Assembly (NCBI GenBank): GCA_020740775.1
Contig: JAHEWK010000014.1
Coordinates: forward strand, 2,294,001 to 2,358,000
Length of the DNA: 64,000 bases
Source: Ilyonectria destructans
Lineage: Eukaryota > Ascomycota > Sordariomycetes > Hypocreales > Nectriaceae
Direction of reading: 5' to 3'
Made by a program: the position numbers and the translations under genes. Shown piece after piece: positions 22,218 through 32,777 of the stretch. The stretch's first letter is position 1; each line of letters opens with the position of its first letter. The notes under the pieces are model-generated. The model ran no database searches and was not told where the DNA came from. It worked only from the letters and a program-made list of their open reading frames with translations.

Positions 22218-23597
22218 CTAGTACGGCTTCAAGTATCCTCCTCCCTGAAGCTTGAGCTTCTTGCCCCTCAGTGACTTATTCAGCGCGGCCTTCTTGCTGT
22301 AGTATAGATTGAAACCATTGCTCTGGATGTTCTTCATGCTGGAGTCGGCATTGGTAAAGTTAGAAGTGTATGAGTTTCCAGTCAGACTCCATGAAGACGA
22401 CTTGTCGAGGGCAACGTTGAAGTATCCGGTTCCAGTCTCTGACACCGTCTTACCGGTCCAGCTGGAGTAGTTTTTGAGAGACCAGTTGATGGTGCTTCCG
22501 TTGATTGCGACAAGGTTTCCAGCAAGCTCAGAGTCGGCGACTTTGATGGTCGCAATCGCTGGCAGAAGCGTGGAAATCTCGGCCGGAGATGCAAAGTAAG
22601 AAAAGTCTTGTGTGATCTGGGATGTGTTGGCTACAACTAGAACGTCGTTGTGGGTGAGAAGCTTGACAGAGGTCAGTTCCATGTTGGAAATGACGTTGCC
22701 GAACCACAGAGTCGAGACTGCATCGGCCGTGGAGCTGATGATGGAGTTGACAATCTTCCATGTTCCAGAAGCCGTGCGAAGGCCAGAGCTAAAGTGCAAA
22801 AGCCCGCCAAGGTTGCCAGTAGTCAGTTGGCAGTCGTACAGCTCAATGGAGTAATCTCCGTCCATGATGACGACTGGAGCCTTGTCGGCTTGACCAATGA
22901 CATTCTTTGCGTAAATGTGTCCGCTGACATAGAAGATGGCAGAACCAATGCCAGTAGTGTGAGACACAGAGTTGGTGATTTTCAGGTCGCCATCGGGCAC
23001 GTCTCCAGCAAAGGCACTTGATCGATAGCCCCCAGAGTAGTGAATGACATTGTCGGCGACAATGGTGGCGTTTCCTGCAGCGTAGAGTCCATGAGCAACT
23101 GGACCGGAGCTGTACAGGTACGAGTCCGTGATTTCCACCTCTGTGCCGGTTCCGTAGGCATAGACATTGGCCGCCCCGTTGTGGGTGGTGATGTTGACAT
23201 GATCCAGGTAGACAAGAGAGTTGTTATTGGCGTTGACGGCGGCGTTGACACCGAAGAAGCTGGCCTGGTACAGGTCCGACGAGTAACCCGTCTTATAGAC
23301 GTCAGAGTACGAAAGACGCAACGTCGAATTAGTGGTGAGAATGACGCTGGTATCGTTCTTTTTAGCGGTCAAGGTCTTGTGCTTCCAAGTCGTGTCCTTC
23401 TTGACGCGGTGGGTGGACTTGAGCGCCGTCTTGAGGTAAAATACGGGCACAAAGTTAAAGGCGCTCAAGAGGGTGTTGTCGGTTGTGACGTCGTACGTGC
23501 CAGCATAGTCGTCACTGGCGTCGTAAGCAGTCAGGGTTGCGTGGGTGTTTCGAAACACCATGGCACCGAGTGCCAGCGCATAGACGGTGGAACGCAT
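22218..23597 (-). CDS. Secreted right-handed beta-helix protein of unknown function
   Basis: A single-exon gene of 459 residues. It begins MRSTVYALALGAMVFRNTHA, a clear signal peptide. The rest is a long series of short strands with stacked Asn/Ser/Thr and aliphatic residues and turns such as LKITNSVSHTTGIGSAIFY, VEITDSYLYSSGPVAHGL and IELYDCQLTTGNLGGLL, about 20-25 residues per rung, as in pectin-lyase-like or autotransporter-like beta-helices. Many N-glycosylation sequons (NNS, NTS, NGS, NYS, NFT) support passage through the secretory pathway. I see none of the GH28 motifs (NTD, DD, GHG, RIK) or polysaccharide-lyase motifs, so no activity is assigned. The C-terminus is basic (KKAALNKSLRGKKLKLQG) and there is no GPI signal. 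It could be a cell-surface or adhesin-like protein. Confidence 0.85.
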   Translation of the reverse strand: MRSTVYALALGAMVFRNTHATLTAYDASDDYAGTYDVTTDNTLLSAFNFVPVFYLKTALKSTHRVKKDTTWKHKTLTAKKNDTSVILTTNSTLRLSYSDVYKTGYSSDLYQASFFGVNAAVNANNNSLVYLDHVNITTHNGAANVYAYGTGTEVEITDSYLYSSGPVAHGLYAAGNATIVADNVIHYSGGYRSSAFAGDVPDGDLKITNSVSHTTGIGSAIFYVSGHIYAKNVIGQADKAPVVIMDGDYSIELYDCQLTTGNLGGLLHFSSGLRTASGTWKIVNSIISSTADAVSTLWFGNVISNMELTSVKLLTHNDVLVVANTSQITQDFSYFASPAEISTLLPAIATIKVADSELAGNLVAINGSTINWSLKNYSSWTGKTVSETGTGYFNVALDKSSSWSLTGNSYTSNFTNADSSMKNIQSNGFNLYYSKKAALNKSLRGKKLKLQGGGYLKPY

Positions 23598-25949
23598 AAT
23601 GAAGGATGAAAGAGGTTAACTCGAGACAAATAGATGCCTAGAGGCAGGATGCAAGGAGCAAGGACCACTGAAAGAAGGTCGAGAGGTTCTCGATGCTAGA
23701 CAAAGAAACATCTGGAATCCCGACGCTTTTATATGATATTTATGCCCTTCATTTCCCACGAACTTGAAAGAATCAATAGCTCGGGACAGTAATACATCTC
23801 CGCATCCTCTCCCATTGTAGCTATTTTGCGGGGGAAAGCGGGTTCGCGGGGTTCATGTGGACAAGGTGGACCGAATGGATCTGGGGTATGAGGTCGAGCA
23901 TCCAGATTGACCAATTACAAACATTTAACAATAGACAGATTTCGTACCACTTGTAGAATATCGAGTTTAGCGCCTTCGGTTCGGGGCGCGGGTGGACTTG
24001 GACATGGAAAACGCGGGCCCGAGGTCGCATGTAAGGTCCATGTCACTAGGCTAATAAATGGTGATGACGCGTCAGCAAGCAATCGTAAAGTAGATCAGGG
24101 CGGAAGGCTTGCTAATGACAGCTAGACTTCAGTTAGTTGCAAAATATACAACTCCGCATCTCCGTCAAATGATGTGCTGTACGCTGACATGGGTAAATAT
24201 TTCCGAATGAGGCCTTCGAATCTGTTCTTGTGTCCATTGGATGAACGATGAGATGTTTATTCTGGGATACAGCTGCAGATATATTTGGCTATGCTGACAT
24301 TGACACGCCTCGAACCATGCAGTTTCATTTTTCTTAAAGACAATTTCTAATTCAAATCAGTGCCTGTGTTCTGTACATCAACACTCGGCAGTTCAATTGA
24401 TGACCCTGCTATCCTTGCATCTTGCATTATCAACTCTTGGACCGGCAAGCACCAGCCATTCGCACCGAGGCCTGGGACGGTCACGGGCTGCCTAACTCCT
24501 CGCTCGCGACTCTTGAATCAGACTTCTGTCTGGCCGATGCATCTCGTAGTAATGCTTTGTCAAGCCATGCAAGAGTGCAAAGAAGCGCTTTGGTCGCGTG
24601 CGGAGGCAGTTCGCCAGCGTCGTTGGGCCACACAGGGAGAGTAGAAAGCGTTCGAGACGCTCGAGGTCTTCCCGAACGCATTCGCTGATGACGCGGCAGA
24701 ATAGGAGAAAAAATGGCACAAAAGGGGTGGATAGGATGGTCTCAGTTTTTGCACTAGCAATGTTTTCACAATTGCATACGCAAGCACAGCATGCCAGTGT
24801 GATGAACCAGCTCAAGTGCCTGTTGACTACTTCAGACTCTCGTGTCAGAGTACATAAGCATCGAGTCCCCGTTGATGAATATCTACTGTGGCTCGTCAGG
24901 TGTCCAGCGCGTAATTTGAGATAAACCGGTAAAGGCGCCACTCGGGAAATGAGGCCAAAATAGTGAGTTGCACAACTTGCTCTGCTTCGAGGTACACTCT
25001 ACCCATCGGGTCACTGTCGAGTTGACTAGGCGTGAGATGCTGTATCCCCTTTTGGATGAGTATTAAACAATAAAGAAATCTCAATCCACATGGGACTGGA
25101 AAATGGAACGTGCTTGCGTTTTGCGCGTTGCTTGTCTCGTCCACGAGTGTCTGCAACTCCAAGACCCGAGATCCGTCATTCGCTATCCGCTGCTTACAGG
25201 TCCGTTGTAGGGCGGACAGACTGAATAGGAGACTGAAAGCATTCGCTTGTATCTCCGCAAATTTCACCCAGCGAAGAACATGGGTTAGAAGGAAGAGGGA
25301 TGTCGTACTCTTGCATCACGGCTGTACGCCCCAGCCGTAGACTCAAAGCTGCATCGAGCCTGTATACTGACCAGATTAGTCGATCTCGTTTCGTCGATTA
25401 AAAGGTTACATGAGCTGGGCCAAATACGTCGTTATCCATTGCGCCAGTGCAGACAATGCATTCCTGGCCAAGCCACTGCTCTTAGACCTCAATCCTCTGA
25501 TACTGAGGGAGCCTCAATCTGAAATACTCAGTCTGGGAAGCCATGGTTCGCCCGCGTCTAAAAAAATGCTTCACCCACAAGAGCGTTGCACTGCCTCCGA
25601 CCATCACACCACCCCAGCTGCAACATAGCCGCATCATGATTAAGATGCATCATTTACACTCCGAATGGAGGGTGCCTGTCGATTTTAAAGCCCCCCCCAG
25701 AGCACAACACCTACTGTGAATGTAGCTGTGCGACTTTGTCAATCTTTCACTACTATCGTATACGAACACCTCAATAACGTCAATGTAACCTCATCTCGCT
25801 CATATGCAACTCGGCCTCAGCTTAATTGGAAACCAGTCTCATTCATTAGCTCATCTTCATCTGATCAAACCAGGAATATGCTATCCTCTACAAGACTAAC
25901 TTTTCCATCCTTGTTCAAGGAGCTTACGGCCGCGGAAATCATATTTGCA
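23598..25949. other. Intergenic stretch, 2.3 kb, with a possible decayed gene
   Basis: Next to 23597 is the beta-helix gene promoter. A minus-strand frame at 24896-25267 reads FAEIQANAFSLLFSLSALQ, LVDETSNAQNASTF and LEAEQVVQLTILASFPEWRL; its composition is protein-like and it may be one exon of a fungal gene. I cannot join it to convincing neighbours, and downstream frames break repeatedly, so I do not call a gene. Confidence 0.35.
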
Positions 25950-27195
25950 TGGTCACGAACAACGAATAAATCCCCGAGCAGAAGTTGTTCGAAATCGTCA
26001 CATTAACGAGAGTCAAGTCTGCACTTCGCTCCAGATGGAACTGGATGCGCTTGCTATTCCGCAATCGCGGTTTGGACAACAAACTCCTACAGGCCAGGAA
26101 ACTGGTCGCAGTTCTCGCCATCATTGGCCAACTCAACGAAAACTCCCTCAAGAGCCTGACCGCGGATGCGCTCACAGATGATGACCTCCCCTTTGCGCCA
26201 AGGGTGATATTCTGCAAAACTGTCACGAGAACAAGACTGTCAGATTCCCAACCTGGGAAGAGGCTACGATAGGTGCGTTCCTGGAGAAACAATGGACTGC
26301 TCAAGCATCCATACTGGACCTCGAAGACGGCCATCCTATTGAAGTTGAACTTGACGAGAAATGCGCCTTGGAGTTCTCCACATGTGAGGACAAGGGAAAC
26401 ACGCAATTCAGCCGTGTTTTCTTTGCAGAGATCCCCTCTCAGGTAAGTCTTTGCCCAAGTTCCCGCGGGTCGCTTGACGCTCCCTAACGCCCGCTCCAAG
26501 GAAAAAGGAGGAGAGCCCGTCTCGTTGCTGTCAAGAAATTCCTCAACGCCTTCAAAGATTACGCACATGAGAGGGACAATCTGCGCAAGGTCAATGCCGT
26601 CAACAACAATCACGTCATCAAACACCTGGCCACTTGTGATCAGATCCCTTGCATCATCTTCCCATGGGTTGATCACGGGGACCTGAAGCAATTTTGGGAA
26701 GACAAGTCTACATCTGACCGAGCGCTGCCCGTTTTCGTGTGGTCCATTGAACAGCTGTCCGGGCTCGCGTCCGCCTTGAGAGACCTTCATAAGATCAACT
26801 GCCATCACGGGGACCTCAAGCCATCCAACATATTCTACTTCAACGAGGACGCTTCCGGGGTCCTCAAGATTGCAGACGTAGGCGTATCCAAGGTACACAG
26901 CATCTCAACACATCTACGCCGGGGCGACTTCATCGACCCGAGCTTACGAAGGCCCAAAAGTTTACCGGCAGACTAATGCGCCAAGATCGCGTACGTACGA
27001 CTGCTGGTCGATGGGATGCATCAACTTGGAATTCGTCATCTGGCTACTCTTCGACTAACACGCACTTGACGGTTTCCGCTAGTCTCAGGATTCCGAGTGT
27101 AATGGCTACTATCGCCCCAAGGGCCCCAATTCCATCTCCGACGACTGAAAGGCAGAGTGGTGGGAAAAGATGGAAAGGCATCTGAAATCGCATGT
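25950..27195 (+). pseudogene. Broken protein-kinase-like gene (fungal NLR/HET-associated type)
   Basis: Segments of one kinase-like protein can be followed through frame changes. Frame 2 (25970-26210) gives IPEQKLFEIVTLTRVKSAL and ARKLVAVLAIIG, preceded by an in-frame TAA at 25967. Frame 1 (from about 26205) gives KGDILQNCHENKT and FLEKQWTAQASIL, then RVFFAEIPSQ up to a GTAAGT donor at 26443, and after about 26510 LVAVKKF (the beta3 lysine), HVIKHLATC, IIFPW and the catalytic loop HHGDLKPSN with IADVGVSK in place of DFG. Frame 2 resumes near 26930 with AYEGPKVYRQTNAPRS and YDCWSMGCINLEFVIWL, then meets TAA (27056), TAG (27080) and TGA (27146) before ending about 27195. No acceptor restores the frame at 26500-26516. 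At least three frame breaks and four stops mark it as dead. Confidence 0.7.
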
Positions 27196-27950
27196 CTGCA
27201 ACAATGCAGCCTGTTATTGCCATAGGGTAGCTGAGCGCGCTCCCTAATCTGCTACCAGGCAGGGTTCAGAGAGGCATCAGGAATCTACAATATGGATCGT
27301 TCATGATCAAACCATTCCTCCATGTAATTTGAGATCCGCGCGGTCAATACTGGGGTGCGTAAGCCACGATCCTTCAATCAGGACCCTTGAAAGTGTGCCG
27401 AAGTCCCGTGTGGAACGTTGGAACACCAAGCATAATGGATCAGGTGGAGCAATATGTTCAACAAGGCAGCCTAGCTCAATAAACATCAAACATGGCAAAT
27501 GGGAAGAGTCTAGAAGAATCACCCGACGTGACTTCCCCTCTCACTCAGTAGTAAATAACGTGGTTATGATAGCTCCTCGCTCAAACCCAAGTCATTGCAC
27601 AATTGTAGCCCAGCGTTCTAGTCGCATCTGCCGAATTCTCCGCGACCCCTGAGACGCAAGCGGTGGAGCAGGTGGGCCAAAATCTGGGGCTGACCGGATA
27701 CAACGGCCGGAGAAAATGCCCCCTCGCTCGAGACAAGGATAATGCGCGGATGTTCTACGCCGTGTTTCAAGGTATCATGGCCAACAGTTCCCGCAGAGAA
27801 CCACAATATGCCATCTAGGTTCATGGATAAGATGGGAAATAGATTGGACCACTGTTTCTGGGGGAGTTATTCCTGGCATGCAGTGCGTAGTCTTTCGTTT
27901 CAGATATCGTCCTTTTATTTTGAACAAACGGAACAGAATGCCGAGTGGGA
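27196..27950. other. Intergenic stretch downstream of the kinase pseudogene
   Basis: No gene recognised. The open frame 27742-27957 (+) may be further kinase-gene debris but shows no motif. Confidence 0.4.
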
Positions 27951-28080
27951 TATATAGGTTTGGTTGATCCTACACCATAGTCTAGAATCAGGCCAAGCGA
28001 CTGGATCGTTAGTAATTCAAGTTTTTACCTGTCCACATTCTTTTCTTCACACCCTTTTACCGCTTGTCACTCGTTCTATA
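27951..28080 (+). promoter_or_regulatory. Likely core promoter of the polygalacturonase gene
   Basis: TATATA at 27951-27956 lies 190 bp before the ATG at 28141. A pyrimidine-rich run (about 28020-28080, with ttcttttcttcacaccc) follows. A TATA box followed by a CT-rich tract is the usual core-promoter form in filamentous fungi. Inferred from sequence only. Confidence 0.5.
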
Positions 28081-28140
28081 ACCGTCTAGATCACGGACAT
28101 CACATTGCACTCTTGCAAAACCCGACTCAACATCATTATC

Positions 28141-29334
28141 ATGCAGTACCGACTCTTGACCGCACTCCTTGCTGGTGCAACTACCGTCTTGGCAGCACCG
28201 GCCCCTGAGGCAACCGCTGCGCCTAGCTTAGAGAGGGCTGTGGCTAAGCGTGCCTCAAACGGCTCCTCCTGCACCTTCAGCGGGTCGGACGGCTACTCTG
28301 AAGCTAGTGCATCCAAGTCCTCTTGTGCAACCATCGTCCTGTCCGCTCTCACTGTTCCCTCAGGAACCACCCTGGACTTGACCGACCTTCCCGATGACAC
28401 CGAGGTCATCTTCGAGGGCGAGACGGTCTGGGAGTACGGCGAGTGGGAAGGTCCCCTGTTTGCCGTCAGCGGCACCTCTATCACCGTGACAGGCGCCGAC
28501 GGAAGCTCCCTAAACGGCAACGGTGCTTCGTACTGGGACGGCGAGGGAAGCAACGGCGGCAAGACGAAGCCCAAGTTCTTTCAGGCACACGACTTGACCA
28601 CCTCCACTATCCAGAACATCAACATTGTGAACCCTCCCGTCCAGGTGTTCAGCATCAACGGCGTTCAGACACTCAGTCTCACAGGAATCACCATCGACGC
28701 CAAGGATGGTGATGGCAACGGAGGCCACAACACCGATGGCTTCGACATTGGCTCTTCGGACGGTGTGACCATTTCCGGCGCGACTGTTTACAACCAGGAT
28801 GATTGTGTTGCCATCAACTCCGGCACTGTGAGTCCACATTACCATAACATATATACCCTGCAGATAGCTAATGGTGTAATTTCATAGAACATTGTCTTCA
28901 CTGGTGGATACTGCTCAGGAGGCCACGGACTTAGCATCGGCTCCATCGGTGGCCGTGACGACAACACCGTCTCTGGCGTGACGTTCGAGTCTTCCACCGT
29001 GACCAACTCGGACAACGGTATTCGGATCAAGACCAAGTCCGGAGAGACCGGATCAGTTTCGGATGTGACGTACAAGGACATTGAGCTGTCCAGCATTGCT
29101 GATTACGGAATCATTGTTGACCAGGCCTACGATGGTGACGAGGCCACCAACGGCATCACCATCAGCGGTTTCACGCTTGACGGAATTGCTGGCACTGTCG
29201 ATTCCGATGCAGACTACGCAATCTATATCAACTGTGGCAGCGACAGCTGCACCGACTGGACCTGGACTGATGTGTCTGTTACGGGTGCTGACGATTCCTG
29301 CTCCAACCAGCCCAGCTCCATCACTTGCTCGTAG
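28141..29334 (+). CDS. Secreted endopolygalacturonase (GH28), 2 exons
   Basis: Exons 28141-28827 and 28888-29334 join in phase 0 over a 60-bp intron and give 377 residues. A signal peptide (residues 1-18, [18 protein letters not shown]) and a propeptide ending in the Kex2-type site KR (36-37) precede the mature enzyme. All four GH28 motifs are present: NTDGF (Asn197-Asp199), QDDC (Asp220-Asp221), GGHGLSIGS (His242) and RIK (275-277), which hold the three catalytic acids and the histidine. Cysteine pairs match fungal endo-PGs. The size is typical. It would hydrolyse alpha-1,4 bonds of homogalacturonan outside the cell. A TATA box and CT-rich tract lie upstream. The first ATG in good context at 28141 is preferred over an upstream non-ATG extension. 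Confidence 0.96.
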
Positions 29335-30282
29335 AGCAGGATATGGACCCGAATGGTCGCGACTCTCTGTAAATAATCTTCTTCTCGATTCTAGGCGGCT
29401 GGGCCTGCTAGCTGGTGTACTGTCTGATATAACACCTTAAACATTGTTTCACATGGCGGGCACGTAATTTCCCTTTGCGTGACGTGTCAGACATCCCTTT
29501 GAGATCTATGTCTCAATTGTGCCACAATTGTGAACGGCTGACGAACCAACACGGTTTCTGTGTTGACAGGTATCACTATGTCTCAAGCCTTGCGGTTCCT
29601 TTCTGGAATTTCCTTTAGGAACGCGCGTCACCCGTCTCGAGAGTCGTAATACGCTTCAAGGAAGTAACATACTGGCAGCCAGTAGTAACCCCGATTGTAC
29701 CTCATGAGAGAAGTCGGCAATTTGATTTATCACGCAATGCAACAACCCGCTGAAACGCAACCTAGCGGAAACCTCGGCCTAGCTCGAACACGACTTTAAC
29801 GTTATGGTTTTACCGGGCAGCTAAGCCTTCCAAACAATCATTAGCGTTAATGCATGAAACTTCGCCTAAGAAAGTAAAGCGTAACGGAAGAGGGGAAATT
29901 TAAAAACAGATGACTCGCATCACCACCGGGACAGTTCCGAAATCACAGAAACGTAGCATTCCAATGATCCATTGCGTAAGACACGCTTCTCTGCATTTAG
30001 CGATTAATACTAGCCGCTTATGTATCTTGTACATACCGTTGTATTGATGAACTTGGGTTGGAAACTTCAATAGATGTGAATAGAAGTGAGGAAAACAAAG
30101 GATTGATCTTAACTGTAGGTCATTATAAAGTGCTCACCGTGCATATTCTAGTAGTTAGAGTAATATTCACATTGATTTTGCCCATTCACCATCTGCCTGA
30201 CCTCATCCACTACAGATTGCCATGATGATATGGTTGCCCGGCGAAGAACCCATGATCACGTAATCATTTGCTGAATCCGCGA
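29335..30282. other. Intergenic stretch, 0.95 kb, AT-rich
   Basis: No gene recognised; it contains the polygalacturonase 3' UTR. Confidence 0.5.
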
Positions 30283-30287
30283 TAATA

Positions 30288-30390
30288 TGTCGCATTCTGT
30301 CTCACTAACTCATCAGACCAAAAGTGGAATGCACACTCCAACAGGAGGCGCTGATAAGTTGTGTCTATAAGAGATGCATATTATGTAACA
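30288..30390 (-). repeat. TRIM LTR copy (3' LTR in the favoured orientation)
   Basis: 103-bp terminal direct repeat with TG...CA ends, identical by eye to 30578-30680. Confidence 0.88.
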
Positions 30391-30401
30391 TACCCCCCCA
30401 G

Positions 30402-30439
30402 GTCGGATAGTATTCGAGCTGTCGGATAGTATTCGAGCT
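30402..30439. repeat. 19-bp tandem duplication inside the TRIM
   Basis: The unit gtcggatagtattcgagct occurs twice in a row (30402-30420, 30421-30439) in the internal part of the element. Confidence 0.9.
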
Positions 30440-30577
30440 GAATCTCTGCTGATGCTAGGGCGCTGTGTGCCTCTGTAGCGTTTCGTGTGGCCTCCGCTTA
30501 GTATGTGACTGAGGCGGGGTTCGAATTCATGACCTTTTGATGTGCGGGGCCTTAGGTATGCCGTATAATTGCTACCA

Positions 30578-30680
30578 TGTCGCATTCTGTCTCACTAACT
30601 CATCAGACCAAAAGTGGAATGCACACTCCAACAGGAGGCGCTGATAAGTTGTGTCTATAAGAGATGCATATTATGTAACA
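30578..30680 (-). repeat. TRIM LTR copy (5' LTR in the favoured orientation)
   Basis: 103-bp terminal direct repeat, followed on the minus strand by TGGTAGC (primer-binding-site-like) and bordered on the outside by the taata duplication. Confidence 0.88.
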
Positions 30681-30779
30681 TAATATTACGGTGGAACTTT
30701 GATTTGAAACGTTATTAACCCGCGCCTCATTACGCTTTGGCGACCTTTCTAGGACGTGAACGTCCATGTATCAGAGGAA

Positions 30780-31889
30780 ATGGCCTTGACTGAGAAGCAA
30801 TATCTTGTGAGTAAAAGTTCGCGCAAACCTCTCATACGCTTTGAGTATCTAACAGGCCAATGTAGATCGGGATGTGGGTGCTACTTGCAATCTGTTGTCT
30901 TGTTATGATTGCTAGACTTGCAGTCCGCGCATGGAAGCGGTTATGGACTTTTTGGATATCCGACCTCTTTCTTGTCCTGGCCCTGTTGACTTTCATGACT
31001 CTTGCGGTCGGGGACACCTACACATTCTCCAAGGGGTACACTTCATTTGCAGAATACTATAATGAAGGGTACACTAAAGTAAGCACTACTCCTTTCTGGC
31101 ACTTGATTCCCGTTCATGCTAACGAATCAAAGTGGATGTTTTCGTCCGTGCTGGTTTTTGAACTAGGATTCTATCTCCCAAGATTTAGCCTCCTTGCGTT
31201 CTATTATCAGCTGTTCCCTGTTTCCGAGGAGAAGCTAAGAATATGTTTACATGTGGCTACGGGTTACAGCGTTTGTGCGTTTTTAACTGTAGGACTGCTG
31301 TATGTGTTCTGGTGTGGTGTTGATGTGGCTCAGAACTGGTAAGCTCCCGGAACTATCCACTGAGCTTATGAGACCAACTTACACCCATTCGCTTTCTTAG
31401 TTCATCCAGCGATTCAGTGTGCAAGGTAACGCTTATCGCGCTGCCAACCTACATTGTTTGGCCTCTTGGTATAACATCAGAGTTACTTGGTAAAGATCTC
31501 ATACCAAATCTTGTTCAACAGATGCTAACGATGTACGAAATTTTAGTGTTTTTCCTTCCGTTTGGTATGCTCAGAAGATTGAAAAGCCTAAGGAAGAGGG
31601 AGTGGAACAGCCTTGTATTACTCTTCTTACTCGGTGCTGTGACGATCCTCATTAGTGTTGCTCGTTTCATTCTCAACGTACAATCGATATTCTCCTTCGA
31701 CACGTGTAAGAATATGCAGCGGACCCATTGGCAATTTGTCTAAAATATTAACGATTGGTAGATTTTGTGGGCGCAATGGAAACCGCATCCCAGATTATAG
31801 TCTCAACATTACCCGCACTACGGCCCTTGCTAGGGTTAGTGGTGTCTGGCTGGCAAACCCTTTCAAGATCTGCAGAAAACACAGAATAG
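30780..31889 (+). CDS. PTH11-like / rhodopsin-domain integral membrane protein, 4 exons
   Basis: Exons 30780-30806, 30866-31338, 31401-31705 and 31762-31889 join with matching phases to give 310 residues. Exon 1 codes only MALTEKQYL. Seven hydrophobic segments follow; the first reads MWVLLAICCLVMIARLAVRA and the last TASQIIVSTLPALRPLLGLV. The arrangement (short N-terminus, RLAVRAWKRLW...DLFLVLAL, a VFWC...C pair, CKVTLIALPTYIVWPL, FILNVQSI...VGAMETASQIIVSTLP) matches the fungus-specific rhodopsin/PTH11-type family, which includes surface-sensing receptors and many proteins of unknown role. There is no CFEM domain. It would sit in the plasma membrane. A TRIM insertion ends 95 bp upstream, so its promoter has been changed recently. 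The C-terminal tail is short, with no recognisable signalling motif. Confidence 0.8.
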
Positions 31890-32777
31890 TATGGTGAAGG
31901 TTCTTATAAGCATTTAATTCGATACCAATATTTCTTTCGGATATTGTATTATTGGCAATGGAGAGCTGGAAATGGATTATATTACCCAGGTTTTGTCAAG
32001 CTTTTATGATCTAAGGCTCAACAGTCACTTGTCTTGAAGAAACATGTGGAAGAATAATGTGATGGTCTCGACAAACGCTCGCATCTTAACAAACCTGAGT
32101 CCTTAAAACTCATGACAGTGAAGTCTCCCATCATTTCTTCTAATATTTGACAATCAGTGTGATTTTACCGCCCACGCAAAAACATCCCTTTGCACGAATC
32201 GCAAACCCTTTGGGCATGGTACGCGTGGCCACCACGTAAGCCAAGGCGACACATGCTGGGATAAAATGAATAAAGCTAACCTCCTCTGAACTAGCCCTGG
32301 CACAAACAGTCCATTCGGGCTAGAGCCTTGGGGTCCAATAGATAACCTCAATCGCACTATTGAATAGCTGAGAAAAATGGTGTTCTTCATTCCACGTGTT
32401 ACTGGAAAGGGTTTGGCTTGTGCCGTGGCATTCCCTGGTAGCGTGGACCATGTCTTAATCTGGTATTTCAGCTTCACTCTAGACTCGCTTAGTCGGCTTG
32501 GCTATTGAGAGGTATGGCGACGAGGAGGAATTAAACCAAGCCACATCTCTGTTGGCCCCAAAAAATAACAAACTATTGAATGTCCCTGGCCAGTAGATGG
32601 AGACAATTCGTTGTTCCGTTAAATCCGTGTTGGTTCAAGGGGGAGCTCTGTGATAAGGCGGTGCGGGAAATAAATGATTTCAATACAGACCTTCGCCCTG
32701 GCTGTTGCGCAGCTGGACTTGTCTCCTTGTTTTTACTCCCATTACCATTCTGCATACATTCCTTTCCGGCCGCAGCC
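31890..32777. other. Intergenic stretch, 0.9 kb
   Basis: No gene recognised. The frame of the GH16 gene is open further upstream, but the signal peptide starts at 32778, so the upstream part is untranslated. Confidence 0.55.

Larger units (their letters stand above)
30288..30680 (-). mobile_element. TRIM-like miniature LTR element, 393 bp
   Basis: Two direct repeats of 103 bp (30288-30390 and 30578-30680), identical by eye, each start TG and end CA and flank a 187-bp internal part without an open frame. The element is bracketed by the 5-bp duplication taata (30283-30287 and 30681-30685). Read on the minus strand, the internal part starts right after the first LTR with TGGTAGC, a primer-binding-site-like sequence that would pair with a tRNA 3' end GCTACCA. 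It ends with a G-run (complement of cccccc at 30393-30399) just before the second LTR, in the position of a polypurine tract. These are the marks of a terminal-repeat retrotransposon in miniature, a non-autonomous element moved by a larger LTR element. Identical LTRs point to a recent insertion. It lies 95 bp before the start codon of the gene at 30780. Confidence 0.85.

Noticed and set aside
30287..30682. Simple segmental duplication or plain SINE
   Set aside because: TG...CA ends, the 5-bp duplication, the primer-site-like start and the G-run fit an LTR-type miniature element better.
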